Shown: positions 7,166-15,219 of the stretch, in pieces | Layout: every line of letters begins with the position of its first letter | Position numbering within the stretch: position 1 is the stretch's first letter | NCBI GenBank assembly: GCA_012842685.1 | Contig: DUSI01000057.1 | Location: forward strand, 1 to 33,801 | DNA from: Candidatus Fermentithermobacillaceae bacterium | Lineage (GTDB): Bacteria > Bacillota > Sulfobacillia > Fermentithermobacillales > Fermentithermobacillaceae | Direction of reading: 5' to 3' | Length of the DNA: 33,801 nucleotides | Made by a program: the position numbers and the translations under genes | Notes under the pieces: model-generated | What the model was told of the DNA's origin: nothing | The model's database searches: none | Seen by the model: only the letters and a program-made list of their open reading frames with translations

Positions 7166-7846
7166 CTAGCATCTTTCGGAGCCTTCTCCGGAAGACTCCT
7201 CGCCCGCGTCAGGGCCTAACGCCGCCGTTTGCACGTCTTTCTTCATCATCTTCTCGAGGATACGGCCACAGTGGACGAGCACCTTTGCGCCCCAGTTCGG
7301 GTCGGTCGCGTACCTCTTCCCAACGCCGGCCACCGTGGGACCGTTATAGAAGGCGCCGGCAGGGTTCAGATACTCTCGCGAGATAAGACGGCAGAAATCC
7401 TCGATGCTCTCCCTGTGCGAACCGTAAGACCGGGCGCTCCCGTAAGGATCGCTGTCGTAGGCCATAATCCCAAAAAGGTTGCGCTTGTCCCGGGCTATCG
7501 CCGAACGCCCGAAATCGCTCTCGTGGCATGCCACGGCACACGCGAATACCGCGTTTACCCGCCACCGTTCTTCGGCTGTCACGAAGTCCGCCCCCAGCTT
7601 CTCCATGGCAGTCCCTGCAAGATACTCGTCCAAGAGCCCGGCGGTCGCGCCGCTCGGAAGCCGGAGGTCGGTGCCCTCGTCCAAAGGCCTGGGCAGTTCA
7701 GAGATCACTACCACTCGCTCGGGCTTCCACTCAACGTAGAACCCCAGGGCTTCTGCCAGATCGCGTACCCTGGCATAGCTCCTTTCCTCGATCAGATGTC
7801 CCTCGAGCTCTATTCCTCCCGGGACTATGATCTTTACGCAGCCCAC
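7166..7846 (-). CDS. Glucosaminidase-type peptidoglycan hydrolase with a copper-amine-oxidase-like stalk domain
   Basis: The GTG at 7846 is preceded by TGGAGGTGA and gives a 226-residue protein; an upstream in-frame TTG at 7897 lacks a good site. Residues about 3-50 (VKIIVPGGIELEGHLIEER...VRDLAEALGFYVEW) resemble the small domain found at the N-terminus of many Firmicute cell-wall proteins (copper amine oxidase N-like). Residues about 65-200 look like the Glucosaminidase/FlgJ-type domain: CHESDFGRSAIARDKRNLFGI carries the catalytic-type Glu and the NLFG motif, followed by SHRESIEDFCRLI and a VAGVGKRYATDPNW region. The enzyme would cut GlcNAc linkages in peptidoglycan. No signal peptide is visible, so action in the mother cell or non-classical export is an open question. 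The C-terminal tail is Gly/Glu/Ser-rich. Confidence 0.78.
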   Translation of the reverse strand: MGCVKIIVPGGIELEGHLIEERSYARVRDLAEALGFYVEWKPERVVVISELPRPLDEGTDLRLPSGATAGLLDEYLAGTAMEKLGADFVTAEERWRVNAVFACAVACHESDFGRSAIARDKRNLFGIMAYDSDPYGSARSYGSHRESIEDFCRLISREYLNPAGAFYNGPTVAGVGKRYATDPNWGAKVLVHCGRILEKMMKKDVQTAALGPDAGEESSGEGSERC

Positions 7847-7962
7847 GCGGTTCACCTCCACGACAATGCCGTAGATACCCGGAAACAAGACCTCCAAGGA
7901 GTCTATCTCAGGCTATGCCCCGATGAACGCGCTGTTGCAGGAAGGTAGACAGGAACCGGGTG

Positions 7963-8283
7963 ATGGAACAGGACGGGACGATCAGGTATCTTGATGGAGA
8001 AATCCGGAATGAGGACGATATTGACGGACTGTCCGCGGTTGACGGAGGATTGATCGAGACTTGCGACCAGCTGGCCGCGTATATGGAGGCACTGCTATCA
8101 GTAGAAAACGGAGTAAGGCCCGCCACTCTTGTGGAGGCGCTTGACAGCATAGTGCTGAGGTACGGAAACCGGTCGCTGGCGGGAGTCTCCTTTGAAGAGT
8201 TGACGAAGGCACTTAGGCGATCTGCCAATCTGGACTTGGGCCATGACCAAGAGCCGTCTCACGATCCGGAGGTAAGCCTATGA
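7963..8283 (+). CDS. Small acidic hypothetical protein coupled to L-serine dehydratase
   Basis: The 106-residue protein has no family I recognise. It is acidic and predicted mostly helical, with no Cys motif, membrane segment or signal peptide beyond a single internal Cys. Two starts compete, GTG 7960 and ATG 7963, both close behind AGGA; I take ATG. Its TGA overlaps the ATG of the serine dehydratase gene (ATGA), the arrangement of translationally coupled genes. It may be a partner or regulator of that enzyme, which is inference only. Confidence 0.6.
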   Translation: MEQDGTIRYLDGEIRNEDDIDGLSAVDGGLIETCDQLAAYMEALLSVENGVRPATLVEALDSIVLRYGNRSLAGVSFEELTKALRRSANLDLGHDQEPSHDPEVSL

Positions 8284-9500
8284 GATCCATTCGGGACGTC
8301 TACAAAGTCGGAACCGGGCCGTCAAGCTCCCATACCATGGGGCCTGCGTTCATAGCGTCAATTTTCAAGGAAGAACACCCGGAGGCTGACCGCTTTGAAG
8401 TCCTCCTATACGGCTCTCTCTCAAAGACCGGGCGGGGGCACGGCACTGACCGCGCGGTTAAGCATGCATTTGCACCGGTCGAAACCGAAGTGGTCTTTAC
8501 CAGCAAGGACCCGGAAAACATGCGCCACCCCAACACCCTGGACCTTATCGCGTACCGCGGCGACGTAGAGATAGGCCGCATGAGGGCCTACAGCATAGGC
8601 GGCGGAGACATACTCATCGAGGGCCGCGAGAAGGATTCGAAAGGCCAAGAGGAAGTCTACCTGGAGAACTCCTTCGCGGAGATCAAAGAGTTCTGCCAGT
8701 ACCGGCATATAGACCTCGTGGAATATATCGCCATCAACGAAGGCGACGATATCTGGGATTTCCTCGCGGGCATATGGAAGGCCATGCGGGCGTCGGTGGA
8801 GGAAGGTCTCTCACGAGAAGGAGTGCTCCCCGGAGGCCTCAATATCGTGAGAAAAGCCAAGTATCTCCACGAGCGCGTCCTGCCGACCGCCCACCCCGAG
8901 ATCATGGAATGCCAGAAGGTCTGCTCTTACGCCTTTGCGGTCGCAGAGCAGAACGCAGACAACGGCACGGTAGTTACCGCCCCTACCTGCGGCTCTGCGG
9001 GCGTGTTGCCTGCCGTGCTTTACTACTTCCAAGAGAAACGGCGCCTGCCCGATGAAGAAATCGTCCGCGCCCTCGGCGTCGCAGGGTTGTTTGGCCAGCT
9101 GGCCAAGACGAACGCCTCTGTGTCGGGCGCGGAATGCGGCTGCCAGGCAGAGATCGGTGTAGCGTGTTCAATGGCCGCCGCGGCTCTCGGGCAGATCTTC
9201 CATTACGACATAAGCCAGATCGAGTACGCCGCCGAAGTCGCCCTTGAACACCACCTGGGACTCACTTGCGACCCCATCCGAGGTTTGGTGCAGGTGCCCT
9301 GCATCGAGCGAAACGCCGTCGCCGCGATGAGGGCGATAAACTCCGCGAACCTCGCCTACTTCCTCTCCAGCACGCGTACCATCAGTTTCGACATGGTCCT
9401 GAAGAGCATGTATCATACGGGGCTGGATATGAACCACCGCTACCGCGAGACATCTGAAGGCGGGCTGGCCCGCGCGTATAGCCGGCGAGGGCGGGTGTGA
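8280..9500 (+). CDS. sdaA: L-serine ammonia-lyase (iron-sulfur, single chain)
   Basis: The 406-residue enzyme converts L-serine to pyruvate and ammonia. It joins the beta-type N-terminal domain (GTGPSSSHTMGP at residues about 11-22) and the alpha-type catalytic domain in one chain, as in the E. coli SdaA/SdaB type but somewhat shorter. Conserved Cys residues that can hold the oxygen-sensitive 4Fe-4S cluster are seen in APTCGSAG (C237), GAECGCQAEIG (C286/C288) and GLTCDP (C330). The final segment carries IERNAVAAMRAINSANLA typical of the family. Its ATG overlaps the stop codon of the preceding small gene. It suits an anaerobe that ferments amino acids. The gene symbol reflects the family; it could equally be called sdaB. 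Confidence 0.93.
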   Translation: MRSIRDVYKVGTGPSSSHTMGPAFIASIFKEEHPEADRFEVLLYGSLSKTGRGHGTDRAVKHAFAPVETEVVFTSKDPENMRHPNTLDLIAYRGDVEIGRMRAYSIGGGDILIEGREKDSKGQEEVYLENSFAEIKEFCQYRHIDLVEYIAINEGDDIWDFLAGIWKAMRASVEEGLSREGVLPGGLNIVRKAKYLHERVLPTAHPEIMECQKVCSYAFAVAEQNADNGTVVTAPTCGSAGVLPAVLYYFQEKRRLPDEEIVRALGVAGLFGQLAKTNASVSGAECGCQAEIGVACSMAAAALGQIFHYDISQIEYAAEVALEHHLGLTCDPIRGLVQVPCIERNAVAAMRAINSANLAYFLSSTRTISFDMVLKSMYHTGLDMNHRYRETSEGGLARAYSRRGRV

Positions 9501-9601
9501 AAACGGGTACTCTAACGATGCCTAACTGATAAGGTCGGGCGAGCTGCCACGCGAAGCTCTCGGGCAGCATCGAACGAAACGCCGACACAATCGCGCAAAT
9601 C

Positions 9602-9718
9602 TCACTGTCCATTGCCGGTTGGCAGCAGCAGGGCCTCGTAGTCTCTTACGGATACTACGATGTCCGGCCTGTGTTTCTCGATGAATTCATCCAGCGTCAT
9701 ATCGCTGTAGAGTCTCAG
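9602..9718 (-). pseudogene. C-terminal fragment of an unidentified gene
   Basis: On the minus strand a frame reads LRLYSDMTLDEFIEKHRP, then DIVVSVRDYEALLLPTGNGQ and stop. The balanced composition and helix-strand pattern (DEFIEKHRPDIVVSVRDYEALL) look like the end of a real protein, somewhat like the C-termini of AlgX/DHHW-type proteins. The frame remains open for only 15 more codons before a stop, and there it overlaps the istB remnant on the other strand, so the junction near 9720 may be an old insertion point. Confidence 0.4.
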
Positions 9719-9723
9719 CCATG

Positions 9724-9855
9724 CTCTTTCAGCTGGTGTCTGCCAGGTACGAGCGCGGGGCGATCATCTTGACCTCTAGCAAAGGGTTTGGAGAGTGGGG
9801 TGAGATATTCGGAGACACCGTAGTCGAACCCGGTTGTTTCAACCGGAACTTGTGA
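9724..9855 (+). pseudogene. istB: IS21-family istB (transposition ATPase) remnant
   Basis: The frame reads LFQLVSARYERGAIILTSSK followed by GFGEWGEIFGDTVV, which closely matches the conserved region of IS21 IstB helper ATPases (family form LFQLVSRRYERGSLILTSNK-SFGDWGEVFGD). It then departs from the family and hits a stop at 9853. The N-terminal Walker motifs and the istA transposase are absent, so this is a decayed fragment and not a functional element. Confidence 0.8.
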
Positions 9856-10111
9856 GAATCTCCTCATTGTTGAACACCTCGTCAAGACGAGCGGACCCGC
9901 GGCGTCCAGCGCAGTAGATTCCCATCTCAAGACCTAATCTGCGGGTAAGGACAAGAGGCATGATTCGCCACGGCTGCAAGAGTCTGAACACCGCCAGTAG
10001 CAACCAATCACAGAAATGCTACGAACCGAAGTGCATCAAGTGTCAAACCTGTCGCTCCATGCTGATGACGGAAGCCCTCGAAGTCAAGACCTCCAGCCCG
10101 AGAATGTCGCG

Positions 10112-11848
10112 TTAGGATGGCGCTTTCTCGACCACCTTGCCGTCTACCAGTGACAAGACCGTGCCGGCTCCTGCGACAACTCCCTCTGTATGTGACACAA
10201 CGAGGACCCCCTTCCTGGAGGCGTACTCATCTACCGACTGCCGGATGAGTGCTTCCGACTCTGCGTCGACCGCCGAGGTCGGCTCATCCAACAGCAGGAG
10301 ATCGGCGTCCTTGAGAAACGCCCTTGCAAGACAGATACGCTGTTTCTGTCCGCCGGAGAGGTTTCCTCCCCGCTCGTCCAGCACCGTATCGTACCCCTCG
10401 GGAAGCGCGGTGATGAAATCGTGGGCGTTCGCGAGCTTGGCGGCAACAATGATCTGGTCCAGAGAGGCCTCTTCATTTCCCATAGCAATGTTCTCGCGAA
10501 CAGTCCCAGGGAATATGTACGGCTCCTGCGTAAGGAGGCCTACCCGGGCCCTGATCTCTCGGAGGGGCATCCTGAAGATGTCCACCCCGCGGAACCTAAT
10601 CGTCCCTTCCCAGGGTTCGTAGAATCTCTGGACGAGCCTCAACACGGACGTCTTCCCGCAGCCACTGGGACCCACAAGAGCGACCTTCTCTCTCTCCATG
10701 ACACTGAAACTCGCTCCGTTCAGCACGGGCTTCTCCGGCTCATAGCCAAACGCCACCGATTGGAACTCAAGAAGGATGTCTCTATCTCCGGGTGGTCTCT
10801 CGTCCTCCGTAACGGCGTGTCCTGCTTCGAGTTCCACCGGTATGTTCATTGCATCCATTATCCGCCTGCTGGCTGCCAAGTTCTGCTGGATTGCCGCCCA
10901 GCTCTGACCAAGTGAACTGAACACACTGATAGGAAGCGAGGCAAGTTGCATGACGCCTATGGCTTGCCCGACAGTCATCCTCCCTCGCAGGGTCAAAAAT
11001 GCGGTCACTAGGAATACACCCGAAGAGGAAAGCGCGCTAGTGATGCCTGTGGCTCCCGATTGGAGGCCGAATAGCCTGCCTCTCCTGCGGCCCACATCGT
11101 ACAGGCGGCAGATAATCCTCCGTACCCGCTCAAGGGCGGTACCTTCAGCGTTCAGTGACTTCACAACCGCCATACCAGTCAGAAGCTCAGCAGCGGCAGA
11201 AGTGGTATTGGCGGTCTCAGACTGGTACTCGTCACTAGCTTTTCTCACCGGCAAGGCAAAGCGGGCTCCCACATACGTGTTGATGCCCGCCACGGCAAGG
11301 AGGGCCAAGGCGGTGGCGGGTCCCCAGGCGATGAGGGTTACGACGCAGGAAACGATGAGGCCGATGTTACCGATAAGGCCGTGGAACATGCTGAGGCCCT
11401 GCTTGGCAGCCTCAGTATCGTTAATCAGCACCGATACTGTATCGCCCGTCTTGTGGGTATGCCAATAGGAAAGGGGTGCCCTCAATGCCCTGGATATGAC
11501 CTTCCTCCGGATGTTGACCGCCACGGCTTCCAGGGTCCAGCTGGACAGGAAGTGAGATAGTCCCGCCAGAGAACCCATGGTTACTGCCATAAGCACAAGA
11601 AGTCGCGCCGCCTTCCACACCAGAGCGATGTCTCTGGCGATTATGGAATCCGTAAGGACCGCAAGGGAATATGCCACACCTGGACCGTAAGCCAGATTCG
11701 CACAGATGTTGAGGACGATGCAGAAGATGAAAAGAGGCCAGTAGCCACCGAGGAACGAAAGGAGATCCAAGATGTCATTCACCTTTCGGGGCACGGCTTG
11801 CTGCACACCCAGCCGACCGCCGGCATTAGTACCCCGTTCCTGGCTCAT
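10112..11848 (-). CDS. ABC exporter half-transporter B (TMD-NBD fusion)
   Basis: The 578-residue protein has an ABC type-1 exporter membrane domain (about six helices, residues 35-320) and a C-terminal nucleotide-binding domain (about 358-578). The NBD shows Walker A GPSGCGKTS (about 393-401), a Q-loop LLTQEPY, signature LSGGQKQR, Walker B LLLLDEPTSAVD with the catalytic Glu, and the switch His in VVSHTEG. The upstream partner gene overlaps it by four bases, so the two halves very probably form a heterodimeric exporter. The substrate (peptide, lipid or drug) cannot be read from sequence. No signal peptide or peptidase C39 domain is present. The last codons overlap a meaningless plus-strand frame. 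Confidence 0.9.
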   Translation of the reverse strand: MSQERGTNAGGRLGVQQAVPRKVNDILDLLSFLGGYWPLFIFCIVLNICANLAYGPGVAYSLAVLTDSIIARDIALVWKAARLLVLMAVTMGSLAGLSHFLSSWTLEAVAVNIRRKVISRALRAPLSYWHTHKTGDTVSVLINDTEAAKQGLSMFHGLIGNIGLIVSCVVTLIAWGPATALALLAVAGINTYVGARFALPVRKASDEYQSETANTTSAAAELLTGMAVVKSLNAEGTALERVRRIICRLYDVGRRRGRLFGLQSGATGITSALSSSGVFLVTAFLTLRGRMTVGQAIGVMQLASLPISVFSSLGQSWAAIQQNLAASRRIMDAMNIPVELEAGHAVTEDERPPGDRDILLEFQSVAFGYEPEKPVLNGASFSVMEREKVALVGPSGCGKTSVLRLVQRFYEPWEGTIRFRGVDIFRMPLREIRARVGLLTQEPYIFPGTVRENIAMGNEEASLDQIIVAAKLANAHDFITALPEGYDTVLDERGGNLSGGQKQRICLARAFLKDADLLLLDEPTSAVDAESEALIRQSVDEYASRKGVLVVSHTEGVVAGAGTVLSLVDGKVVEKAPS

Positions 11849-13662
11849 ACCGCCACCTCCCCTTCGCTCTCACCTACCAGAGTGCTATAAAGCGTTCCGG
11901 GTCTGTACAGTTCCGCATGGGTCCCGCATTCGACAACGCAGCCCTCTTCCATCACGACGACAAGGTCGGCTCTTTTGGCTATGTCCAACCTGTGAGTTGC
12001 CACCACACACGTCTTTCCCTTCATCGCAAGGAGGAGACTTGCCCAGATCCGCTCTTCTGATTCCCTATCCACGGAACTTGTCGGTTCGTCGATGAGTAAC
12101 ACCGAGCCTCCTTTCAAAACCGTCCTGGCAATACACAGGCGTTGTCTCTCTCCACCTGAAAACGAGCTCCCCCTCTCGGACACCTCGCGGTCGAGGCCAT
12201 CCTTATCCCGCTCGATGAAGTCCAGGGCGTCGGCGATCGAGAGCGCCTGTCGCAATTCTTCCCCGGATGCCTGCGGCCTGGCCAGTTCCAGGTTTTCTCG
12301 CAATGTGCCCGAAAAGAGCAAAGGCTCTTGGGGCAGGTAGGCAGTCACGCCGCGGACCCAACTCGCATCGTAGTGAACGTCCCGATCGTCCATGAACACC
12401 GTGCCCGGAGACGGACGGTACAGACCGGCGAGGATCTTCAGCAGAGTGCTCTTGCCAGACCCGCTTTTCCCCGCAAGGACAACGAGAGCCCCGGGCGGTA
12501 TCTCGATTGAGATGTCTTTCAAGACTGGAGTGCCTTGGACATATTCAAAGGAAAGATTCCGGACGGTTATCGAAGGACTTGCGTCCTGGGCTACGCTTTG
12601 ACCTGGTATGGTCACCGCTCCTGCTACGCCTGGGACCGCTTCGGGCCCGGCTGAACGCTGCTTGAGGTCTCCATGGCCTCGAACCGGGTCCACTTCGCGC
12701 GGGTAGTCGAGGATCTCCATCACACGCCGAAAAGCTCCCAAACTCCTTCGCACGTCGGCCAGTGATTGTCCCATCCCCGCCAGCGGCCAGGCCAGGTGGT
12801 TGCAGAGGCTCACAAGCGCAAGAATCCCTCCAACTGTGAGTCTGCCTTGCACGGCCATGTAACCGCCGTATCCGAAAGCGACCACGAAGGGCAAGATGGA
12901 ACCCGTCCCCATCCAGGCAGCGTTTAGTGCGAATACGAAGGACATCTTCACGGCAGCTTGCCTGACAGCGGAAGCTTTCGTGAGAAAGCGCTTCTCAGTC
13001 GAATCCTCTGCCAGGTAGGACTTGATGACCGGAATCCCCTCGAGTGCATTCAGGGCCTCGGAAGATGCTTGGCCCAAAGCCGCCTGAAGTTCCTGCGACC
13101 TCTTGTTGACCGGCCTGGAGATGGCCGCGCCGACAATCAGGGTAACCGGACCGGTAAGGGAGCAGGCCAAAGCAACCTGCCAGTTTAGGGTGACCATATA
13201 GGCTGCAGCAGCCACGGCTCGCAGAACGGCCATGGCCAAAAGGTAGCACTCGGTGATGATTCTTGAGGAAACGGCAACATCTGATGTCAGTCTAGACATC
13301 ACGTCGCCACGCGGAAGTTTCTCGAACTGAAGGAGCGGGATCTCAACCACGGAGCTCAACAGGGCCTCTCGTTGCCGGAGGGCCAGCTCCTCTACAAGGC
13401 GGACTCTCGCTGAGACAGCTGAGCCACCAACAACCGCTCTCAAGACCATGATGCCGAGGTACACAAGCGCAGTCCGCAAGGCAAGAGGAGCATTGAGAGA
13501 CGCGAAGGCGTCCAGAAAGCCCTTCAGGGCGAAAGCCGCCAATACGGGGTCCACCGACTCAGCCATCAAGAAACAGCCGATCTTCAGGTAAGTCTTTACG
13601 GGGTTTTTGACCATCGCTGTGACTCGCCGGAGATCGCTGACGATCGCTGCTCCCGTCTTCAC
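11845..13662 (-). CDS. ABC exporter half-transporter A (TMD-NBD fusion)
   Basis: The 605-residue protein is the first gene of an ABC exporter pair. The type-1 membrane domain covers about residues 20-310; a Gly/Pro-containing linker (about 330-370) leads to the NBD with Walker A GKSGSGKST, Q-loop LPQEPLL, signature FSGGERQR, Walker B VLLIDEPTSSVD and switch His in VVATHRLD. Both nucleotide sites of the predicted heterodimer therefore appear catalytically competent, unlike many heterodimeric exporters that have one degenerate site. GTG 13662 follows AGGGATGA. The overlap with the downstream half is four bases. The pair lies between debris on one side and a tRNA gene with a gene fragment on the other, so lateral acquisition is possible. 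Confidence 0.9.
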   Translation of the reverse strand: MKTGAAIVSDLRRVTAMVKNPVKTYLKIGCFLMAESVDPVLAAFALKGFLDAFASLNAPLALRTALVYLGIMVLRAVVGGSAVSARVRLVEELALRQREALLSSVVEIPLLQFEKLPRGDVMSRLTSDVAVSSRIITECYLLAMAVLRAVAAAAYMVTLNWQVALACSLTGPVTLIVGAAISRPVNKRSQELQAALGQASSEALNALEGIPVIKSYLAEDSTEKRFLTKASAVRQAAVKMSFVFALNAAWMGTGSILPFVVAFGYGGYMAVQGRLTVGGILALVSLCNHLAWPLAGMGQSLADVRRSLGAFRRVMEILDYPREVDPVRGHGDLKQRSAGPEAVPGVAGAVTIPGQSVAQDASPSITVRNLSFEYVQGTPVLKDISIEIPPGALVVLAGKSGSGKSTLLKILAGLYRPSPGTVFMDDRDVHYDASWVRGVTAYLPQEPLLFSGTLRENLELARPQASGEELRQALSIADALDFIERDKDGLDREVSERGSSFSGGERQRLCIARTVLKGGSVLLIDEPTSSVDRESEERIWASLLLAMKGKTCVVATHRLDIAKRADLVVVMEEGCVVECGTHAELYRPGTLYSTLVGESEGEVAV

Positions 13663-13820
13663 GGATCATCCCTGCCCCCAGAATGTGTATGCGCACGGGG
13701 GGTCATGCCAATATCTAGGTCTGATCATGTGGTGTTTATTGTGCCAATGCCCCGTGGGTGTCCCTGCAGTCTGACGGGATTGGGTACGCGATGCCATCGT
13801 ACCGGTACTGGAAAGACGTG

Positions 13821-13992
13821 TCAAGCTGTCCAGATGATGCATTCCAATGCGTTTGTGAAGCTGTCTACGTAGATCAAGATGCTCGGCAACTCATCGCGAT
13901 GGGTGTAGATCTCCGTAACCCGTATCCCGGTTTATGGTTTCGCGGAGAATGCGGTAGGCCTCGTAAGCTCCGTAGATGCTGTAATGGTCATC
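13821..13992 (-). pseudogene. Frameshifted gene fragment near tRNA-Ala
   Basis: The minus strand reads DDHYSIYGAYEAYRILRE through NRDTGYGDLHPSR (13992-13894) and then, after a -1 shift, RDELPSILIYVDSFTNALEC and IIWTA, stop (to 13821). Both parts have the composition of real coding sequence and join without a gap, so I read this as a remnant of one gene with a frameshift. I do not recognise the family, and no start codon with a ribosome binding site is seen. The remaining bases 13663-13820 hold nothing I can name beyond two TGCCAAT direct repeats near 13708 and 13743. Confidence 0.35.
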
Positions 13993-14007
13993 CTTCGCAA
14001 AACAAAC

Positions 14008-14083
14008 TGGTGGACCGGATGCGAATCGAACGCACGACCTCCTGAATGCCATTCAGGTGCTCTCCCAACTGAGCTACCGGCCC
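14008..14083 (-). tRNA. tRNA-Ala (anticodon GGC)
   Basis: The 76-base minus-strand sequence folds as a complete cloverleaf: acceptor GGGCCGG/CCGGTCC (one G-U pair), anticodon stem CCTGA/TCAGG with loop ATGGCAT giving anticodon GGC, T-arm with GTTCGATTC, discriminator A and encoded CCA. It reads alanine GCC/GCT codons. A consensus promoter lies upstream. Confidence 0.97.
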
Positions 14084-14124
14084 ACCTGACTCGGCCACAG
14101 CCACAAGCTGCGGTCACAAAGTAG

Positions 14125-14153
14125 ATTATATACAGCGTCTATACTCGAGTCAA
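14125..14153 (-). promoter_or_regulatory. Sigma-A promoter of tRNA-Ala
   Basis: On the minus strand TTGACT (14148-14153), a 17-base spacer and a perfect TATAAT (14125-14130) precede the tRNA by about 41 bases. It starts directly after the end of the dppA-like gene, so the tRNA is transcribed on its own. Confidence 0.88.
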
Positions 14154-14167
14154 CTTCTAGACCCAGA

Positions 14168-14998
14168 TTAGCCTAGCCAACCTCTGGCAGCGTCTTTGGC
14201 TATTATGAGGCACCCGAAAAGCTGCTTGTACGCGTCCAGGTAGTTGTCTGCCTTGACCGCTACCACCTTGGGCCCGCGCCGCTCCACCGTGGGGAACAGG
14301 CAGCACATATGGGCCATGCTGGTGAGTTTCATGGTGATCTCGAACTCGACCGGCGTCTCCACTTTGTGAGGCTTGAAATCGGGAAGCCGCTTGAGAGCCC
14401 TAATGGCCGCCTCTTTGATGAGCTTCTGTACCCTCTTGGGCGGAAGGAGCCTGGCGGCGTACCGGTCTATGGCCCTCTTGGTCACGACGGTTTCAACGTC
14501 CCCCAAGAACCTCTTGGCTTCCTCGCAGAGGATGTGGTCCCCCGCCACGAGCACGACGGGCACGCCGAACGCCCCGGCAATCCCGGCGTTTATGGCCGTC
14601 TCCCCCACAACCACGCCGTTTCTCCGGATCTCGGTCACAGCGGTGCCCATGATCGTGTGGTTCATCACCGCGTCCTCGTTGCCCTCGTGGGCGTGGTAGC
14701 CAAGGAAAAACACAGCGTCGAAGGTTTCATCGATGCCTTCCATCTGGAGGAGGTGCTTGTTATTCCCGCTTATGAGCTCGGCGCGATCGTCTAGTTCCTC
14801 GATCAAGATGTTAGCCATGTTTCCGTGGGCATCATTTACCAGAACCTCGGTAGCCCCTGCCTCGAAAGCCCCTTCTATCGCGGCGTTGACTTCCTGGGTA
14901 AGGAGCTTTACCATCCGGTTGTACCCGCCGTCTGTCATGTGAGACGCTCCGGCGATACCGGTCCCGCCTTCCATATCCACGGATATGTAGACTTTCAC
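14168..14998 (-). CDS. dppA: M55-family D-aminopeptidase (DppA-like)
   Basis: The 276-residue protein belongs to the M55 zinc D-aminopeptidases, which release N-terminal D-amino acids from peptides such as D-Ala-D-Ala fragments of cell wall. The metal ligands are all present: D8 and E10 in SVDMEG, H58 in NDAHG, H102 in GYHAHEG, and E133 in GETAINAG. The length matches the family. GTG 14998 is placed by GGAGGGAT a few bases upstream. It is monocistronic here; no peptide ABC transporter genes accompany it as in the B. subtilis dpp operon, so recycling of wall peptides during growth or sporulation is inferred. The end lies just before the tRNA-Ala promoter. Confidence 0.93.
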   Translation of the reverse strand: MKVYISVDMEGGTGIAGASHMTDGGYNRMVKLLTQEVNAAIEGAFEAGATEVLVNDAHGNMANILIEELDDRAELISGNNKHLLQMEGIDETFDAVFFLGYHAHEGNEDAVMNHTIMGTAVTEIRRNGVVVGETAINAGIAGAFGVPVVLVAGDHILCEEAKRFLGDVETVVTKRAIDRYAARLLPPKRVQKLIKEAAIRALKRLPDFKPHKVETPVEFEITMKLTSMAHMCCLFPTVERRGPKVVAVKADNYLDAYKQLFGCLIIAKDAARGWLG

Positions 14999-15109
14999 GA
15001 AGATCCCTCCGTTCGCGAATATCAGCCTCTACGCAAGACCCCAGTGAGAGGGGATACACTTGACCTAATACGCCGGGCTCTAATCCTGCCCCTCCCGCGA
15101 TACGATTGT

Positions 15110-15136
15110 TAAATATATGCCCGGCCAGCACGATAA
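15110..15136 (+). promoter_or_regulatory. Sigma-D (motility) type promoter of the chemotaxis receptor
   Basis: TAAA (15110-15113), a 15-base spacer and CACGATAA (15129-15136) match the SigD/FliA consensus TAAA-N15-GCCGATAA at 10 of 12 positions. The spacing is exact and the next gene downstream is a methyl-accepting chemotaxis protein, which is the expected class of target. Confidence 0.7.
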
Positions 15137-15219
15137 ACATCGTGTGAGTGGGATGCCCAGTTCCTACGCAGAAATACACGCCCTCTAAACACGAGCGGAG
15201 AATAGAGAAGGGATGATGG

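Larger units (their letters stand above)
9501..10111. other. Gene-poor stretch with degraded mobile-element and gene debris
   Basis: No intact gene is seen in these 611 bases. They hold an IS21 istB remnant (9724-9855), a minus-strand C-terminal gene fragment (9602-9718), and a 51-codon Cys-containing open frame (9960-10115) without a ribosome binding site. I found no terminal inverted repeats or target duplications that would define the original element. Confidence 0.6.

Noticed and set aside
9960-10115. 51-codon open frame with four Cys (KCYEPKCIKCQTCRS)
   Set aside because: It lacks a ribosome binding site, lies in debris and overlaps the end of the ABC exporter gene; the Cys pattern alone does not support a gene.
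13758-14045. 95-codon plus-strand open frame
   Set aside because: It runs through the tRNA-Ala gene and has no ribosome binding site.
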